In this document: positions 48,118-59,043 of the stretch, piece by piece
Position numbering within the stretch: the first letter of the stretch is position 1
How the letters are laid out: every line of letters starts with the position of its first letter
From: Phytophthora colocasiae
Taxonomy: Eukaryota; Oomycota; Peronosporomycetes; Peronosporales; Peronosporaceae
Direction of reading: 5' to 3'
Assembly (NCBI GenBank): GCA_018806915.1
Contig: JAGKQI010000058.1
Span: 248,001 to 312,000 of the forward strand
DNA: 64,000 nucleotides
Notes under the pieces: model-generated
The model's input: only the letters and a program-made list of their open reading frames with translations
What the model was told of the DNA's origin: nothing
The model's database searches: none
Program-made: the position numbers and the translations under genes

Positions 48118-48447
48118 GGTAGTCCGTGCTGCACGTACGGTTTCAACCGCCCGACGTAGAAGGTCGGGTGGAGTCTCATGCTGGACGGTATGTCCAGCCG
48201 GTACGCAGTTACCATGCCGTTCAAGTACTTTGAACGGCCCATCGAATCTTGGAGCAAGCTTGCTTGCTCCAAAGTCAGACACTGCATGTTTAGGCAGGTT
48301 TTGTGTAGCTAACAAAACTAATGAACCCACTTTGAATTCATTTATGTTGACCCTACCAACATTATCAGCGTTCAGCTTCTGTCGATCGACAGAAGCTGCG
48401 ATAGCATCCTGGACAAAACCGTATGACGGCTTGTCTTCGCTGGACAA
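47626..48447 (-). pseudogene. A2 pol C-terminus: integrase tail and chromodomain
   Basis: Minus-strand counterpart of 45277-46113. The integrase tail (SKLAPRF, FYVGRLKPY) and chromodomain (WIVERIVAHKRT, RGFPPHRDTWEP; 47626-47853) are present, but small indels split them over three frames. The one-base insertions that break A1 near 45190 are absent here, while others have arisen. Confidence 0.8.
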
Positions 48448-49352
48448 AGTCTAGCGCACCCGAGCTGAATCCTTTCAGCTTGTCGCCCTTGTCAGCAGCA
48501 GGCCCTGCCTGCTCGCTATCATCTCTCGCGTCTGTGCCCGGCACAGACATCGCGCGCTCGTTCCTGCTCGAACGAGACGTCGCACGCGTCACCGCAGCTG
48601 ATAGTGTGCTGCTATCAGTTGCATTCTGCGGTTGTTCGGACGCAACCGTAGATCCTCCCCCACTTAAGGAGGAAGCTACCCCGCCGAGCATGCTCGGCAA
48701 TCGTGGATGCCTCATGGCGTTCACGTAGAACGGTGTATGCCCTGTCGAGGCATGCACCGAGTTGTTGATGGCAAACTCTGCCATCGGCAAGCACTCGCTC
48801 CAATGCGGGAACGAGTGAGCGTAGCTCTTCAACGTGTCACCCAATACACGGTTGACACGTTCGGTCTGTCCGTCCGTCTGCGGCTGATCCGCAGTCGACA
48901 TTGACAATTGTGAACCAAGAAGTGTAAACACTTCTTGCCAGAACCGCGCTGTGAAGCGTGGATCACGGTCCGACACAATGTCGAGCGGCATGCCATGGTG
49001 TTTGAACACCATGTCAACAAACAGTCGCGCAGTCTGCGAGGCTGTAACAGAAGTTGACGGCAGCAAGATGAACCATCTTGCTGAATCGGTCCACAAAGAC
49101 GACGATGCCCGTCCTCCGCTTGCTGTCAGGCGGAAGACCGAAGACAAAGTCCATGGACATGGACTGCCAACACTCCGACGGAGTCGGTAGTGATTGAAGA
49201 GGAGCCTGCGAGAACTGCGCAGGCTTCACGCGTTGACAAACCTCGCAAGCACGTACGTACTTGCGCACCCACTTGTACTGGTGGTGCCAGTAGAAGTCAC
49301 GCGTGAGAAGAGTGTATGTCTTCACGACCCGGATGCCCTGCCGTGGGGGCAT
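48365..49352 (-). pseudogene. A2 pol: integrase core (frameshifted)
   Basis: Contains the integrase zinc part (WVRKYVRACEVCQRVK), MDFVFGLPP, SDRDPRF and DGQTERVN in two overlapping frames, then a tail up to GALDFVQRRQAVIRF. A two-base deletion near 49325 and an indel near 49060 break the link with RT. Confidence 0.82.
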
Positions 49353-51540
49353 CGTGATACTCGAACATGATCCTCAACCGGAGGTCATGATCATTCGGAA
49401 CGACAATGCGATCCGCATTGTCGTCTACCGCACTGTACAACAGTAGGCCTTCGTGTACACGATAGCGGTGTACACGAGCTCGAAGATGAGGGGTTAGCTT
49501 CCGACGTGCCACGTCGGAAGGTGCTGCGAGGAACTCCAGCAGCCCCTTCACGTCTGCATCCCTTGCAAACGCGTTCTTCACGTCGTCAATCAACGTTGAC
49601 GACGGCACACTTGTCCTCACGACGCCAACAGCGTTGGCGTCGACCGTCTCCGCATAGTCAGGTCGACGCGATAACGCGTCGGCCACTACATTGAGTCTTC
49701 CGGGTTTGTACTCCACCCGGAAGTTGTACTCCGCGAAGAAGGACAACCATCTCGCCATACGTTGCGAGATGTGCGGCGACTTAATCGCCGTACGCAATGA
49801 TGCGTGGTCTGTATAGACCACGAACGGTCTACTCCCAAGTAGATACACTCGGAACTTTGCGAGTGCATACTTCATGGCAAGGAGCTCCTTGTCATGTACG
49901 GGGTAATTGCGCTCAGCTGGCTTCAGCTGACGCGATTGATAGTAGACTACACGATCACGCCCTTCGTGATCGTGCTGCATCAATGCACATCCGATTGCAA
50001 AGTCGGATGCATCACACACTACGTGGAATGGACGATCTTGGTCCGCCACGGCCAAGATCGGCGCTTCAGTCAAGCCCTGCTTGACTGCACTGAATGCATC
50101 GTCGCACTCGGTCGTCCGAATCCACTCAGTTTCTTTCTTAAGAAGCTGTGACAACGGGCGAATCTTGCCCGGATAGTTCTCCACGTACTTGCACAAGTAC
50201 GTGGCAAGCCCAAGGAACTGCCTCAGTTCCTTCACATTGGATGGCGTGGGCCATTCATTAATCACTCTGACCTTCTCTGGGTCAGGGCGCACGCCGTCTT
50301 TCCCCACGAGACACCCCAGCACGGGTATCTCGCTCGCCCCGAAGATACACTTCTTCAGGTTCGCATAGAGCTTATGTTTCCTCATAAGCTCTAGCAGCTT
50401 CCGGAGATGCACCTTGTGCATCTCAATGTCCGTCTTCCCGTTCACAGCCCGGCTGTGGACGAACACGTCGTCGAAGTAGCTCGGTGCGAAGTCGCGCACC
50501 GAGCGCAATAGATGTGTCACGCATCTATTGAACGTCGCAGGGGCGTTCTTAAGCCCCTGTGGCATGACGAGCCATTCCCAAAGCATACCGCTTGGAGTGC
50601 TTACCGCAGTGAGAGGGATGTCCCTCTCACGCATGAGGATCTGATAGAATCCATCACGCAGATCTAGAGCACTGAAGATAGTGCTCAGGGCCATCGAATC
50701 GATGATAACATCTTTTCGCGGTATCGGCGTCTGCGCCGGTATCGTCGCATCGTTCAACTTGTTGTACGCATGAACGATGCGCCAGCCGCCCTGTGGTTTC
50801 TTAACACAGAACGTTGGGGCACTGTGCGGGGACTTTGACTCCCGCACTTGACCTGCAAGACGACGACTTTCAAAGAAGTCGTCGATCGCTTGCACTTGTT
50901 CACGCGGCAGTGGCCACTGCCGTGTAACACAGTACTTCGTGCCCGGCACGAGATCAATCTCGTGCTGTACGCCCTTATCCTTCGGAAGCTCCGAAGGAAT
51001 CTCGTCCGGGAGTACATCCTTGTACTCCCGCAGAATCTCGTAATAGGGACTCGACTTCAACGAGTCCCAACTCTGCTCCTCGAAGCGCTGCTTCTTAGTC
51101 TTCGCACTGAGGGAGTCATCACCCTCAGTGATCCCATCGACGACGAGCTGCTTCAGCTCTTCGGCTTCGCGATCCACTCTCTCGATATCCGAGAGAATGC
51201 AAATTTGTTCGATGCGTCCATCGTACAAGTCCCGCGCGAAGCGCTTCCAACTCATCGTTGGAAGTGCGGTCAACGCCGACGCACACGTCGGCGGATTCTC
51301 CAACCGCATCCTCTGGTACTGTAACGCAGTACCAGTACGTGTCAAGACGTTCAATGTCTCGACACTCGGTGTCTGCACTGCAGATACACCCGGACTGAGA
51401 CTCGCGCAGCTCCCTGAGCTTGCGCCGCGAAGGTCTACCATGGAGCCCGGCTCCAGGTGCTCCACGTCCAAGGCATCGCACCTTGGACGGGACGTTATCG
51501 CAATCGTCAGCGGATTCCTTCCGCTGACTCGCACTATCAA
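49297..51540 (-). CDS. A2 pol: RT and RNase H (747 aa open frame)
   Basis: Nearly identical to A1 RT and RNase H, with SALDLRDGFYQ, YFDDVFVHS, CDASDFAIGCALMQ and DALSRRPDY intact. It stops at 49297 after a two-base deletion in the integrase zinc region. One stretch (TECDDAFSAVKQGL) differs from A1 and Adel (CEEAFGAIKQGL). It is a working-looking RT in a broken element that could act in trans. Confidence 0.9.
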   Translation of the reverse strand: MIVRVSGRNPLTIAITSRPRCDALDVEHLEPGSMVDLRGASSGSCASLSPGVSAVQTPSVETLNVLTRTGTALQYQRMRLENPPTCASALTALPTMSWKRFARDLYDGRIEQICILSDIERVDREAEELKQLVVDGITEGDDSLSAKTKKQRFEEQSWDSLKSSPYYEILREYKDVLPDEIPSELPKDKGVQHEIDLVPGTKYCVTRQWPLPREQVQAIDDFFESRRLAGQVRESKSPHSAPTFCVKKPQGGWRIVHAYNKLNDATIPAQTPIPRKDVIIDSMALSTIFSALDLRDGFYQILMRERDIPLTAVSTPSGMLWEWLVMPQGLKNAPATFNRCVTHLLRSVRDFAPSYFDDVFVHSRAVNGKTDIEMHKVHLRKLLELMRKHKLYANLKKCIFGASEIPVLGCLVGKDGVRPDPEKVRVINEWPTPSNVKELRQFLGLATYLCKYVENYPGKIRPLSQLLKKETEWIRTTECDDAFSAVKQGLTEAPILAVADQDRPFHVVCDASDFAIGCALMQHDHEGRDRVVYYQSRQLKPAERNYPVHDKELLAMKYALAKFRVYLLGSRPFVVYTDHASLRTAIKSPHISQRMARWLSFFAEYNFRVEYKPGRLNVVADALSRRPDYAETVDANAVGVVRTSVPSSTLIDDVKNAFARDADVKGLLEFLAAPSDVARRKLTPHLRARVHRYRVHEGLLLYSAVDDNADRIVVPNDHDLRLRIMFEYHDAPTAGHPGREDIHSSHA

Positions 51541-52633
51541 GCCCGGCTTGAGTGCCGCTCATCGCGTGCAGCGCTGCTGCACGTGAGCACGCAGGTTGTT
51601 CGGGTGCTGGGCGTTTGCAACCGCCAGCACCTCCTGCCGCGCAGTCGGTTCCCTGAACCGCTGCGCCTCCATCCGCTCCCGGAGCGGATGGAAGCAACCG
51701 CATCGTCGACGCCCGGAGTCGACGTGCTCACGCGAGCTTCCTGCGCTAGTGACTGTTCGCTTGTACACATATCCTCCGTTCCCAGAGCGGATGTACGATC
51801 GCGAGGTCCCGGACCTAGCAGCGACTGTTCGCCTATATCGTCTCATCAGCTCCCGGAGCTGATGACCGATCGCCAGTTCCCGGAACTAGCAGCGAAGCGC
51901 CAGTGGCGTCAGCTCCCAGAGCTGACGCACGTCTTTCGGTTCCCCGAATATTATTTGCTTCGTCAACTCCCAGAGTTGACGCGACGTCGTCGGCGCGACC
52001 CTTGGGGCTTGAAGTACCTCCAAGCGATACCGGTAATACCGGTATTTTACCTTCTCTCAGGTGAATGCGATTCACCTGACCATCACTCATGTGACAAACA
52101 TCATTCAGATGTTTACGCGTCAGGTGATTCACATTCACCTGACCATCACTCATGTGACCGCGACCCTTCGGCTCAAATTTCTGAGTCGACACATTTTCTC
52201 CCAACGACTCTGAGTCGCTGGCGGTCGCCGGCGGCGATCGGAGGCAGCGGCGGCCGCTGCTGCCTCAACTGGGGATCCATGCACCGGCCGGTGCATGTGC
52301 AGCACTGACAGGGCCATCGCTCTCTGTCGCGCATGTGTTGTTGAAGCGTACGAGTGTACGCTTCTCCCAGTTGATCACCGGGTCATGCCGTGCAAGCCAC
52401 GGCATGCCTAATACCAAGTCGAACTTATCGTCTAGATCCAAGACGATAAGATCTTCTACAAACGTCCTTCGTTTGTAAGAGAAGCGCACACGGACTACGC
52501 GCTTCTCAGTCCTCACGGTGGCACCCGTTGCCAACCGCACCTCCAACACGCTGCGAGGCGTGTCGGCCTCTTCGAAGTCAAGTCTTCGAAGACTTCCCTG
52601 TCGAACAAAGTTGTTCGACGCGCCCGAGTCCAC
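51125..52633 (-). pseudogene. A2 protease and linker
   Basis: The protease core MDSGASNNFV to DLVLGMPWLARH is open at 52633-52265. The linker continues in other frames (52204-51833, 51703-51125) because of several indels. Linker length differs from A1, and some hairpin-coded repeat units are lost or changed. Confidence 0.8.
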
Positions 52634-52779
52634 TAGGCACGAAGAGAGTTAACTCTCTTCGACATCACGTTCAGGATGACAAGGTTTGGCTTGTCATCTT
52701 GCAGCTTACAGCGAGAAACTTTCTCGCTGGGGCATCAGTCCTCATCGTCGCGTGTCCAAGCTCGACACGCGAGACTGCA

Positions 52780-53772
52780 TCACCAGTAGGACGCCCCGCG
52801 CCTACTGGTCCTTGGCGTTTTTGAACGCCCGCCCGCTGTGCACTCGCGTGCATAGTGACCGATGTTACTACACTTGTAACATCGAACCTTGCTGTTCCTA
52901 CGCTGCTGTTGATCAGCAGTCGTAGCGCTCGAGAGGTCCATAGGCTCCGGACCTCCCGTCTTCACAACAGGACGCGCCGGCTTCGGCGCGTTCGCATGGA
53001 GTTTAGCTTGATGTCGGCTAAACTCCTCTTGCATCGCAAGGCTGATCGCCTCTTCGAGAGTATTCGGATACTCTCGGAAGAGATATGTTTTGACGGGACC
53101 ATCTCTTAGTCCCTTCATGAACGTGACGACCTTGGTCGCCTCGTCGATCGGGTTGGCCACTATGTTCGATACCAAGTATCGAGCACGCTGGGCAAAGGTG
53201 TGAACATCATGATCGAGAAACTCCGCTCTCGATCTGAACTCGTTCTTCGGGGGCTCAAACGCAAGCTTGAGCTCCTCTTTGAACACCTCGTACGTGCCGA
53301 AGCACGTAGGATCCGAGAGTCGGCGCCCATAGGCCCAACTCCTCGCACGTCCGCCAAGACATGACATGGCGAACGCGACCTTCGACATCGGATCGACGAT
53401 ACGTCGAGCCGCAACGGCTGTGTCAAGTTCGACAAGCCAACGAAGGAGGGTCTCGTCCTCCTTCCCCGTGTAGGTACTCACGTGGAGTTTCAACGACTCC
53501 ACGCGTGGCTTAGGGAAGCCACCGAGGCAGCAACATCTCGTTGCTCTCATCACAATGTACCCCAGAGCAACACCGTGTTGCCCTGTCGGCGATAGCGTAT
53601 GAAACATCGTCGCTACCGCTGCCTCTCCAATGACTTGTGAAAGTCTTTGGAGAGCTTCCCACTCTGGATCTGACAGGTGGGCACAGTCCGTGCGCGTCAC
53701 GGACATGTGAGGGGTCCCAGTGGATCCCTCATCCATTGGGGAGTTCTCTACCCCGCGTTCGTATGACTCCAT
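52780..53772 (-). CDS. A2 Gag (330 aa open frame, damaged end)
   Basis: Same domains as A1 Gag, with a pair of compensating frameshifts (VMRATRCCCLGG) and a short in-frame deletion before DVHTFAQR. The knuckle CYKCSNIGHYAREC is intact. The slippery run has five A instead of six, so the gag frame runs past the normal stop in the wrong phase and the frameshift into protease is lost. Confidence 0.85.
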   Translation of the reverse strand: MESYERGVENSPMDEGSTGTPHMSVTRTDCAHLSDPEWEALQRLSQVIGEAAVATMFHTLSPTGQHGVALGYIVMRATRCCCLGGFPKPRVESLKLHVSTYTGKEDETLLRWLVELDTAVAARRIVDPMSKVAFAMSCLGGRARSWAYGRRLSDPTCFGTYEVFKEELKLAFEPPKNEFRSRAEFLDHDVHTFAQRARYLVSNIVANPIDEATKVVTFMKGLRDGPVKTYLFREYPNTLEEAISLAMQEEFSRHQAKLHANAPKPARPVVKTGGPEPMDLSSATTADQQQRRNSKVRCYKCSNIGHYARECTAGGRSKTPRTSRRGASYW

Positions 53773-53821
53773 ACGAACGAACAGCAGTCGGTCGTGGGAC
53801 GGACTACAAAGTGCTACCAGG

Positions 53822-54281
53822 TGTAATGGGTCTACCTAGACCTATTAGATGGCGTACACGTGCGCTTACGTGTATGAGGAAGCGTGCAATTAGAATAGAC
53901 TTAATTTAAGTATACTTATTTAAATAAGTATAATTAAATCAAATATAACTAAATTAAACTGCAAAATACCGTAAAATGAGAACTGTTATTGAATTTGGCA
54001 TAAGCCAATTATGGACCTCCTAAAACTGTTTGTTATCTATTTCTAAAGGGTCTGCCAACGTGTGGTTGGCAGAAACTCTGCTCAGTGATTGGTAGAAATC
54101 CGTTACTTTCTACCAATAATATGCACAAATGCACACGAACCATCCAATAATGTGGTTCGCCCATGTAACCTTTGGTGTGTACAGCACACCAAGGTTTGAG
54201 GCCCATTTCCAACCTCTAACAGTTATCCTAACTGTTAGAGTTACAAGTGGTACAACCACTTGTACGTGTAACCCCGTTACA
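53822..54281 (-). repeat. GypA LTR 4: 5' LTR of A2 (460 bp)
   Basis: Minus-oriented LTR from TGTAATGG (53822) to CCGTTACA (54281). It has a few substitutions against LTR 3, in an area where the A1 3' LTR piece 25274-25453 agrees with LTR 4. Confidence 0.9.
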
Positions 54282-54347
54282 GAGTATGTGCCGCTGCACA
54301 ATCAATGGCCGTAGCAGGTCCAATGTCAGAGACATTCAGCGATCTAC

Positions 54348-55082
54348 TTAATCCACGACCAGCATCGCTTGGCGAAGTACGTGCCGCCCCACAGTGCACG
54401 GCCTGGGAAGGTCCGATGCTATCAGCAGCCAGTGACGGTCCAGGACCGGCGTCACTCGGCGGGGTACTTGCCCCCCACAGGGATTACCTGGGCTTCGCCC
54501 ACTCGTTGACTCACTGTCAACCAGCGCAACGCGCTCAACAGGACCGCGGTCCTTGCGCTCGGTGGCGTCCGCTAACTCGGACACACCGACTTCCAGCATC
54601 ATAGCCGAATCGGCTCGATGCTCGCGCCAGTAGCGCTTCTGCTTCCTAGCAGAGGTGGGTTCATGACTTGCCAAAGCTCCACTAGGAGAGAAGTGCGTAG
54701 CACCTAAGGTCTTCGACCTCCAATCGATCCATGGCTCGTGGCGCTCCAGCCACGCCATACCAAGGATGAGGTCATACCTTAAATCCAGGTCCAGGACCAA
54801 GCAGCGTTCCACGCTATCGAAGTACAAGAACTTCAGCCGCAGGTCCATGGGGACCTTGGCTACCGTGACACGGACGTCCATCGCTAGACGGACAGCGACT
54901 GTATCACCTCTTCGCGCTCGAAGCGCCTCAGCATATTGCTGACTACCCTCAACGGTGGGGCGTCTGACATAGTTGCCAGACGCCCCCGAATCGATCAACA
55001 CGATCCATGTTTCAAAGCTCTTCACATCCACCTGGACGGCCAGCAAGCCCTGCTTGCTCACACGATCCGTGTTTAAGAGCAC
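54348..55082 (-). pseudogene. GypD: aspartic protease fragment of another Gypsy family
   Basis: Minus-strand 244-codon frame with LIDSGASGNYVRR (retropepsin site), VAVRLAMDVRVTV, LRYDLILGMAWLERHEPW and IDWRSKTL. The order equals that of GypA protease but the sequence is distant, so this is a separate family. Flanking gag and RT are absent; it is bounded by LTR 4 (54281) and LTR 6 (55099). The tail past 54600 is low complexity. It also holds several short inverted repeats of the GypA style. Confidence 0.8.
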
Positions 55083-55098
55083 GCTTCGGGGCTGACAG

Positions 55099-55554
55099 TG
55101 TAACGGAGTTACACGTACAAGTGGCTACACCACTTGTAACTCTAACAGTTGCGATAAATGTTAGAGGTTGGAACTGGGCCTCAGACCTTGGTGTGCTGTA
55201 CATCCCAATGGCTACGTGGGCGAACCACATCATCGGGTGGTTCGTGTGCACTTGTGCATGTTATTGGTAGAAAGCATGGATTTCTACCCCCTAGAATCCC
55301 AGAGCAGAGATTCTGCCAACCACACGTTGGTAGATCCTTTAGAAATAGATCAAAAACCGTTTTAGGAGGTTCCATAATTTGCCAAATTCAATAACAATTA
55401 TCATTTTACGGTATTTGCAGTTTAATTCGTTTATATTTGATTTAATTATACGTATTTAAAATACGTATAATTAAATTAAGTCTATTCTAATAGCATGCTC
55501 ATACACGTAAGCGCACGTGTACGCCACCTAATAGGTCTGAGTAGACCTATTACA
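55099..55554 (+). repeat. GypA LTR 6: 5' LTR of A3 (456 bp)
   Basis: TGTAACGG to TATTACA; more diverged than LTRs 1-5, with small indels. Followed by the same primer-binding site (55557) as A1. Confidence 0.88.
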
Positions 55555-55603
55555 CCTGGTAGCACTTTGTAGTCCGTCCCACGACCGACTGCTGTTCGTT
55601 CGT

Positions 55604-56660
55604 ATGGAGTCATACGAACGTGGGGTAGAGAATTCCCCCATGAATGAGGGATCCGCTGGGACCCCTCAAATGTCCGTGACGGGCACGGACGGCGCCCACC
55701 TGTCTGATTCAGAGTGGGAGGCTCTCCAAAGACTCTCGCGAGTCATTGGAGAGGCGGCGGTAGCGACGATGCTTCGTACGCTATCGCAGACAGGGCAACA
55801 CGGTGTTGCTCTGGGGTACATTGTTAAGGAGCAACGAGATGTTGCTGCCTCGGTGGCTTCCCCTAAGCCACGCGTGGAGTCGTTGAAACTCCACGTGAGT
55901 ACCTACACGGGGAAGGAGTTGAGCGCCGACTCTCGGATCCTACGTGCTTCAGCACGCACGAGGTGTTCAAGGAGGAACTCAAACTTGCGTTTGAGCCTCC
56001 GTAGAACAAGTTCAGATCGAGAGCGGAGTTTCTCGATCTGCAGCAGGGCAAGGATGATGTTTACACCTTTGCCCAGCGTGCTCGGTACTTGGTATCGAAC
56101 ATAGTGACGAACCCGATCGACGAGGCGACCAAGGTCGTCACGATCATGAAGGGACTAAGAGATGGTCCCGTCAAGACGTACCTCTTCCGAGAGTATCTAA
56201 ATACTCTCGAGGAGGCGATCAGCCTTGCGGTGCAAGAGGAGTTTAGCCGACATCAAGCTAAACTCCATGCGAACGCGCCGAAGCCGGCGCGTCCTGTTGT
56301 GAAGACGGGAGGTCCGGAACCTATGGACCTCTCGAGTGCTACGACTGCTGATCAACAGCAGCGTAGATGCTATTTTGTATAGGCGTATGCATATTTAGTT
56401 TGACTCCAGTGATGATTGGGGGAAATCCCCATTGTTCCTGCACGCGTGCAAGTGCGAATTCGACGGCGAGACTTGCTAGATATATACAAGACCAGCAGCG
56501 TAGATTTTGCAAGGTTCGGGGTTACAAGTGTAGTAACATCGGTCACTATGCACGCGAGTGCACAGCGGGCGGGCGTTCAAAAAACGCCAAGGACCAGTAT
56601 GCGCGGGGCGTCCTACTGGTGATGCAGTCTCGCGTGTCGAGCTTGGACACGCGGCGATGA
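55604..56660 (+). pseudogene. A3 gag, internally deleted and interrupted
   Basis: Starts like A1 Gag (MESYERGVENSPMNEG). It loses about 130 bp in the capsid region at about 55918, regains frame for VVTIMKGLRDGPVKTYLF, and is split by a filler insertion (about 56368-56505). The knuckle CSNIGHYAREC follows. The six-A slippery run is kept but the following stem has a mismatch. Confidence 0.82.
56368..56505 (+). other. ~137-bp filler insertion in A3 gag
   Basis: Foreign AT-richer sequence flanked by a direct repeat CAGCAGCGTAG that occurs once in A1 (near 40880-40892). No TIRs. It looks like templated filler at a repaired break, or a very small element with an 11-bp duplication. Confidence 0.5.
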
Positions 56661-57397
56661 GGACTGCTGCCCCCAGCAAGAAAGTTTCTCGCTGTAAGCT
56701 GCAAGATGCCAAGCCTGTCATCCTAACCGTGATGTCGAAGAGAGTTAACTCTCTCCTAGTGGACTCTGGCGCGTCGAACAACTTTTTTTGACAGGGAAGT
56801 CTTCGAAGACTTGACTTCGAAGAGGCCGACACGCCTCGCAGCGTGTTGGAGCTGCGGTTGACAAAAGGTGCCACCGCGGGGACTGAAAAGCGCGTGTGCG
56901 CTTCTCTTACAAACGAAGGACGTTTGTAGAAGATCTTGGATCTAGACGATAAGTTCGTACCGTGGCTTGCACGGATCAACTGGGAGAAGCGTACGCTCGT
57001 ACGCTTCAACAACACAAGTGCGCAGAGAGCGATGGCCCTGTCAGTGCTGCATATGCACCGGACGGTGCATGTGGATCGCCATTTGAGGCAGAAGCAGCCA
57101 CCTCTGCCTTCCGATCGCCGCCGGCGACCATCAACGACTCCGGGAGTCGTTGAGAGAACATGTGTGTCGACTCAGAAATCTGAGCCGAAGGGATGCGGCC
57201 ATGTGAATGATGGTCAAGTGAACGTAAATCACCTGACGCATAAACATCTGAATGATGTTTGTCACATGAGTGATGGTCAGGTGAATGCGATTCACCTGAG
57301 AGAAGGTAACAGACCGGCATTACCGGTATCGTTGGAGTACTTCAAGCCCCCACAGGTCGCGCCGACGACGTCGCTTCAACTCTGGAAGTTGCCGAAA
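56661..57397 (+). pseudogene. A3 protease and linker, decayed
   Basis: Contains LVDSGASNNF with a stop soon after, many small deletions, and linker pieces (KSEPKG, HMSDGQVN, HLREG). Homology to A1 ends near 57397; RT and beyond are absent. Confidence 0.78.
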
Positions 57398-57847
57398 TAA
57401 ATAAAAGGACGAGTCTACTGCCCAGGTATCCTGGATCAGATGTAAAAGGCTAGGTTTACTCAGATGCAGGTATCTCCCAGATCTCGACCAGTTTCCTTTC
57501 AGGTTTTCGATTATGGAAGAAATAAAATACCATCCAAATATTACACAGGTATCGGTAGCCGTGATACCTGGAATAGTCATGTGAACCCTTCACGAGCAAA
57601 AGTCGAAGTGATGAAAATAATGTTTGTCAGCCATCACAATCGCAACTGAACCAACCATTTCGGCTAGGTTTGGCAAATATGAACACGGGTATCGTCCGGG
57701 TAAATGCCATGTATTAACGATGGCGCTTCGAACCACATATACCTTGTCGTGACCTACACCTACCAGCGGCGCTTCAACTTCTAGCTTTCGTACAGCATTT
57801 TCCAACGTAGAATGGTGATGCGTCTGTTTGCGCATCGCTTGACACAG
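57398..57847. other. 450 bp without a recognised feature
   Basis: No convincing ORF, repeat or element end in either strand. It may be the original flank of A3 or of the GypE-type LTR. Confidence 0.5.
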
Positions 57848-58766
57848 TGCCATGTTGCTAATAACGATTTTCGAGTGGATATGGACGTTACGCTGTGATG
57901 TGATTGGATATACACTGGATTGTGGGAGAAAGGGAGATGTGGGACGAGGTTATGTCCCGTGCGACAATATGATGGATCTGTGGAAGAAAACTGCTGTATA
58001 TTATTAACCATCACCTGTACTGCAAAGGGGCTCAATAGATCAGAAGTGTTCCTCGGAAAAGTGCACAAACTCCGAGAGACAACAACACTCAGTCTGATCA
58101 CCGGACTTTCCCCGACGACGAATGCCTAAAGGTTGGCAGAAAGTCTCTCAGAAGAACGTATCTCTGAGAGACCTCATCCCGTTGCCGTCCTGTGTGACGA
58201 TGATGGTTCAAGGAATACAGTTATACCCACAAGATACCAAGTATCGCGCACCGGACGTAGCGCACCCCGCGCATACCCCAATTGGACTTCGTGCGTTGTA
58301 GCATACGTGCTCCGCACCCTGAAAACACTCATGGATATCTGATATCACGCATGGAAACTCTGATACCATACCATGAAGTCTGACGAACACGAGTCCGACG
58401 TACATGAAGTCTGACGAACATGATTCTGGTAACACAAGTCTGATGTGTCCGGCTTATACAAGCAATATTCCAGACATTACCAGTTTCCGATGGACAGACT
58501 CCGACGTACAAGACTCCGATGATCAGACCCAAGTGTCACGACTCTGGTATTACGACTCTGATGTACATGATTCCGGAGTACATGGTTCCGATGAACATGT
58601 CTCCGACGCACATGATTCCAGACCCTGACGAACAGGATACCAAGACTCTGACACTGTGAAGTCCACCCCATACTGAAACCAAGTGTACCCAACACGACCT
58701 CACGCAATCAAGTGAAACGCAACCCGCTCATCCCTGTAATGACATCATTAAGTGTCGACTCGACAA

Positions 58767-58775
58767 GATCTGCAG
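58767..58775 (+). repeat. MULE2 TSD (9 bp), left copy
   Basis: GATCTGCAG, identical to 62567-62575. Confidence 0.9.
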
Positions 58776-59020
58776 GGGCGATGCTAAGGAGGGCCATTCC
58801 AGGGAGGGCCATTCGTAAAGAAAAGACAATTAGACAGGCGGTAATGTTCACTGGAACCAGAAGGTTCGCACTACTAAAACCGAATTAAATAAAAGCGTGT
58901 CCGTCCCAAGGAACTGTGTCCGTTGCGCAAGCGAACTTAACCACAGGCTCTCGTTTCATACTGAAGTCAAGTGATAATCGAGCGTGTCCGTCCCATGAGA
59001 GCGTCCGTCCCTTATCGTAC
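58776..59020 (+). repeat. MULE2 left TIR (~245 bp)
   Basis: Starts GGGCGATGCTAAGG. Contains two AGGGCCATTC repeats near the tip and three copies of GCGTGTCCGTCCC or a one-off variant further in, likely transposase-binding sites. It probably includes the promoter of the oxygenase gene, whose ATG is 24 bp inside its inner end. Confidence 0.9.
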
Positions 59021-59043
59021 ATGTCTATTCTCTCATTGCCAAA

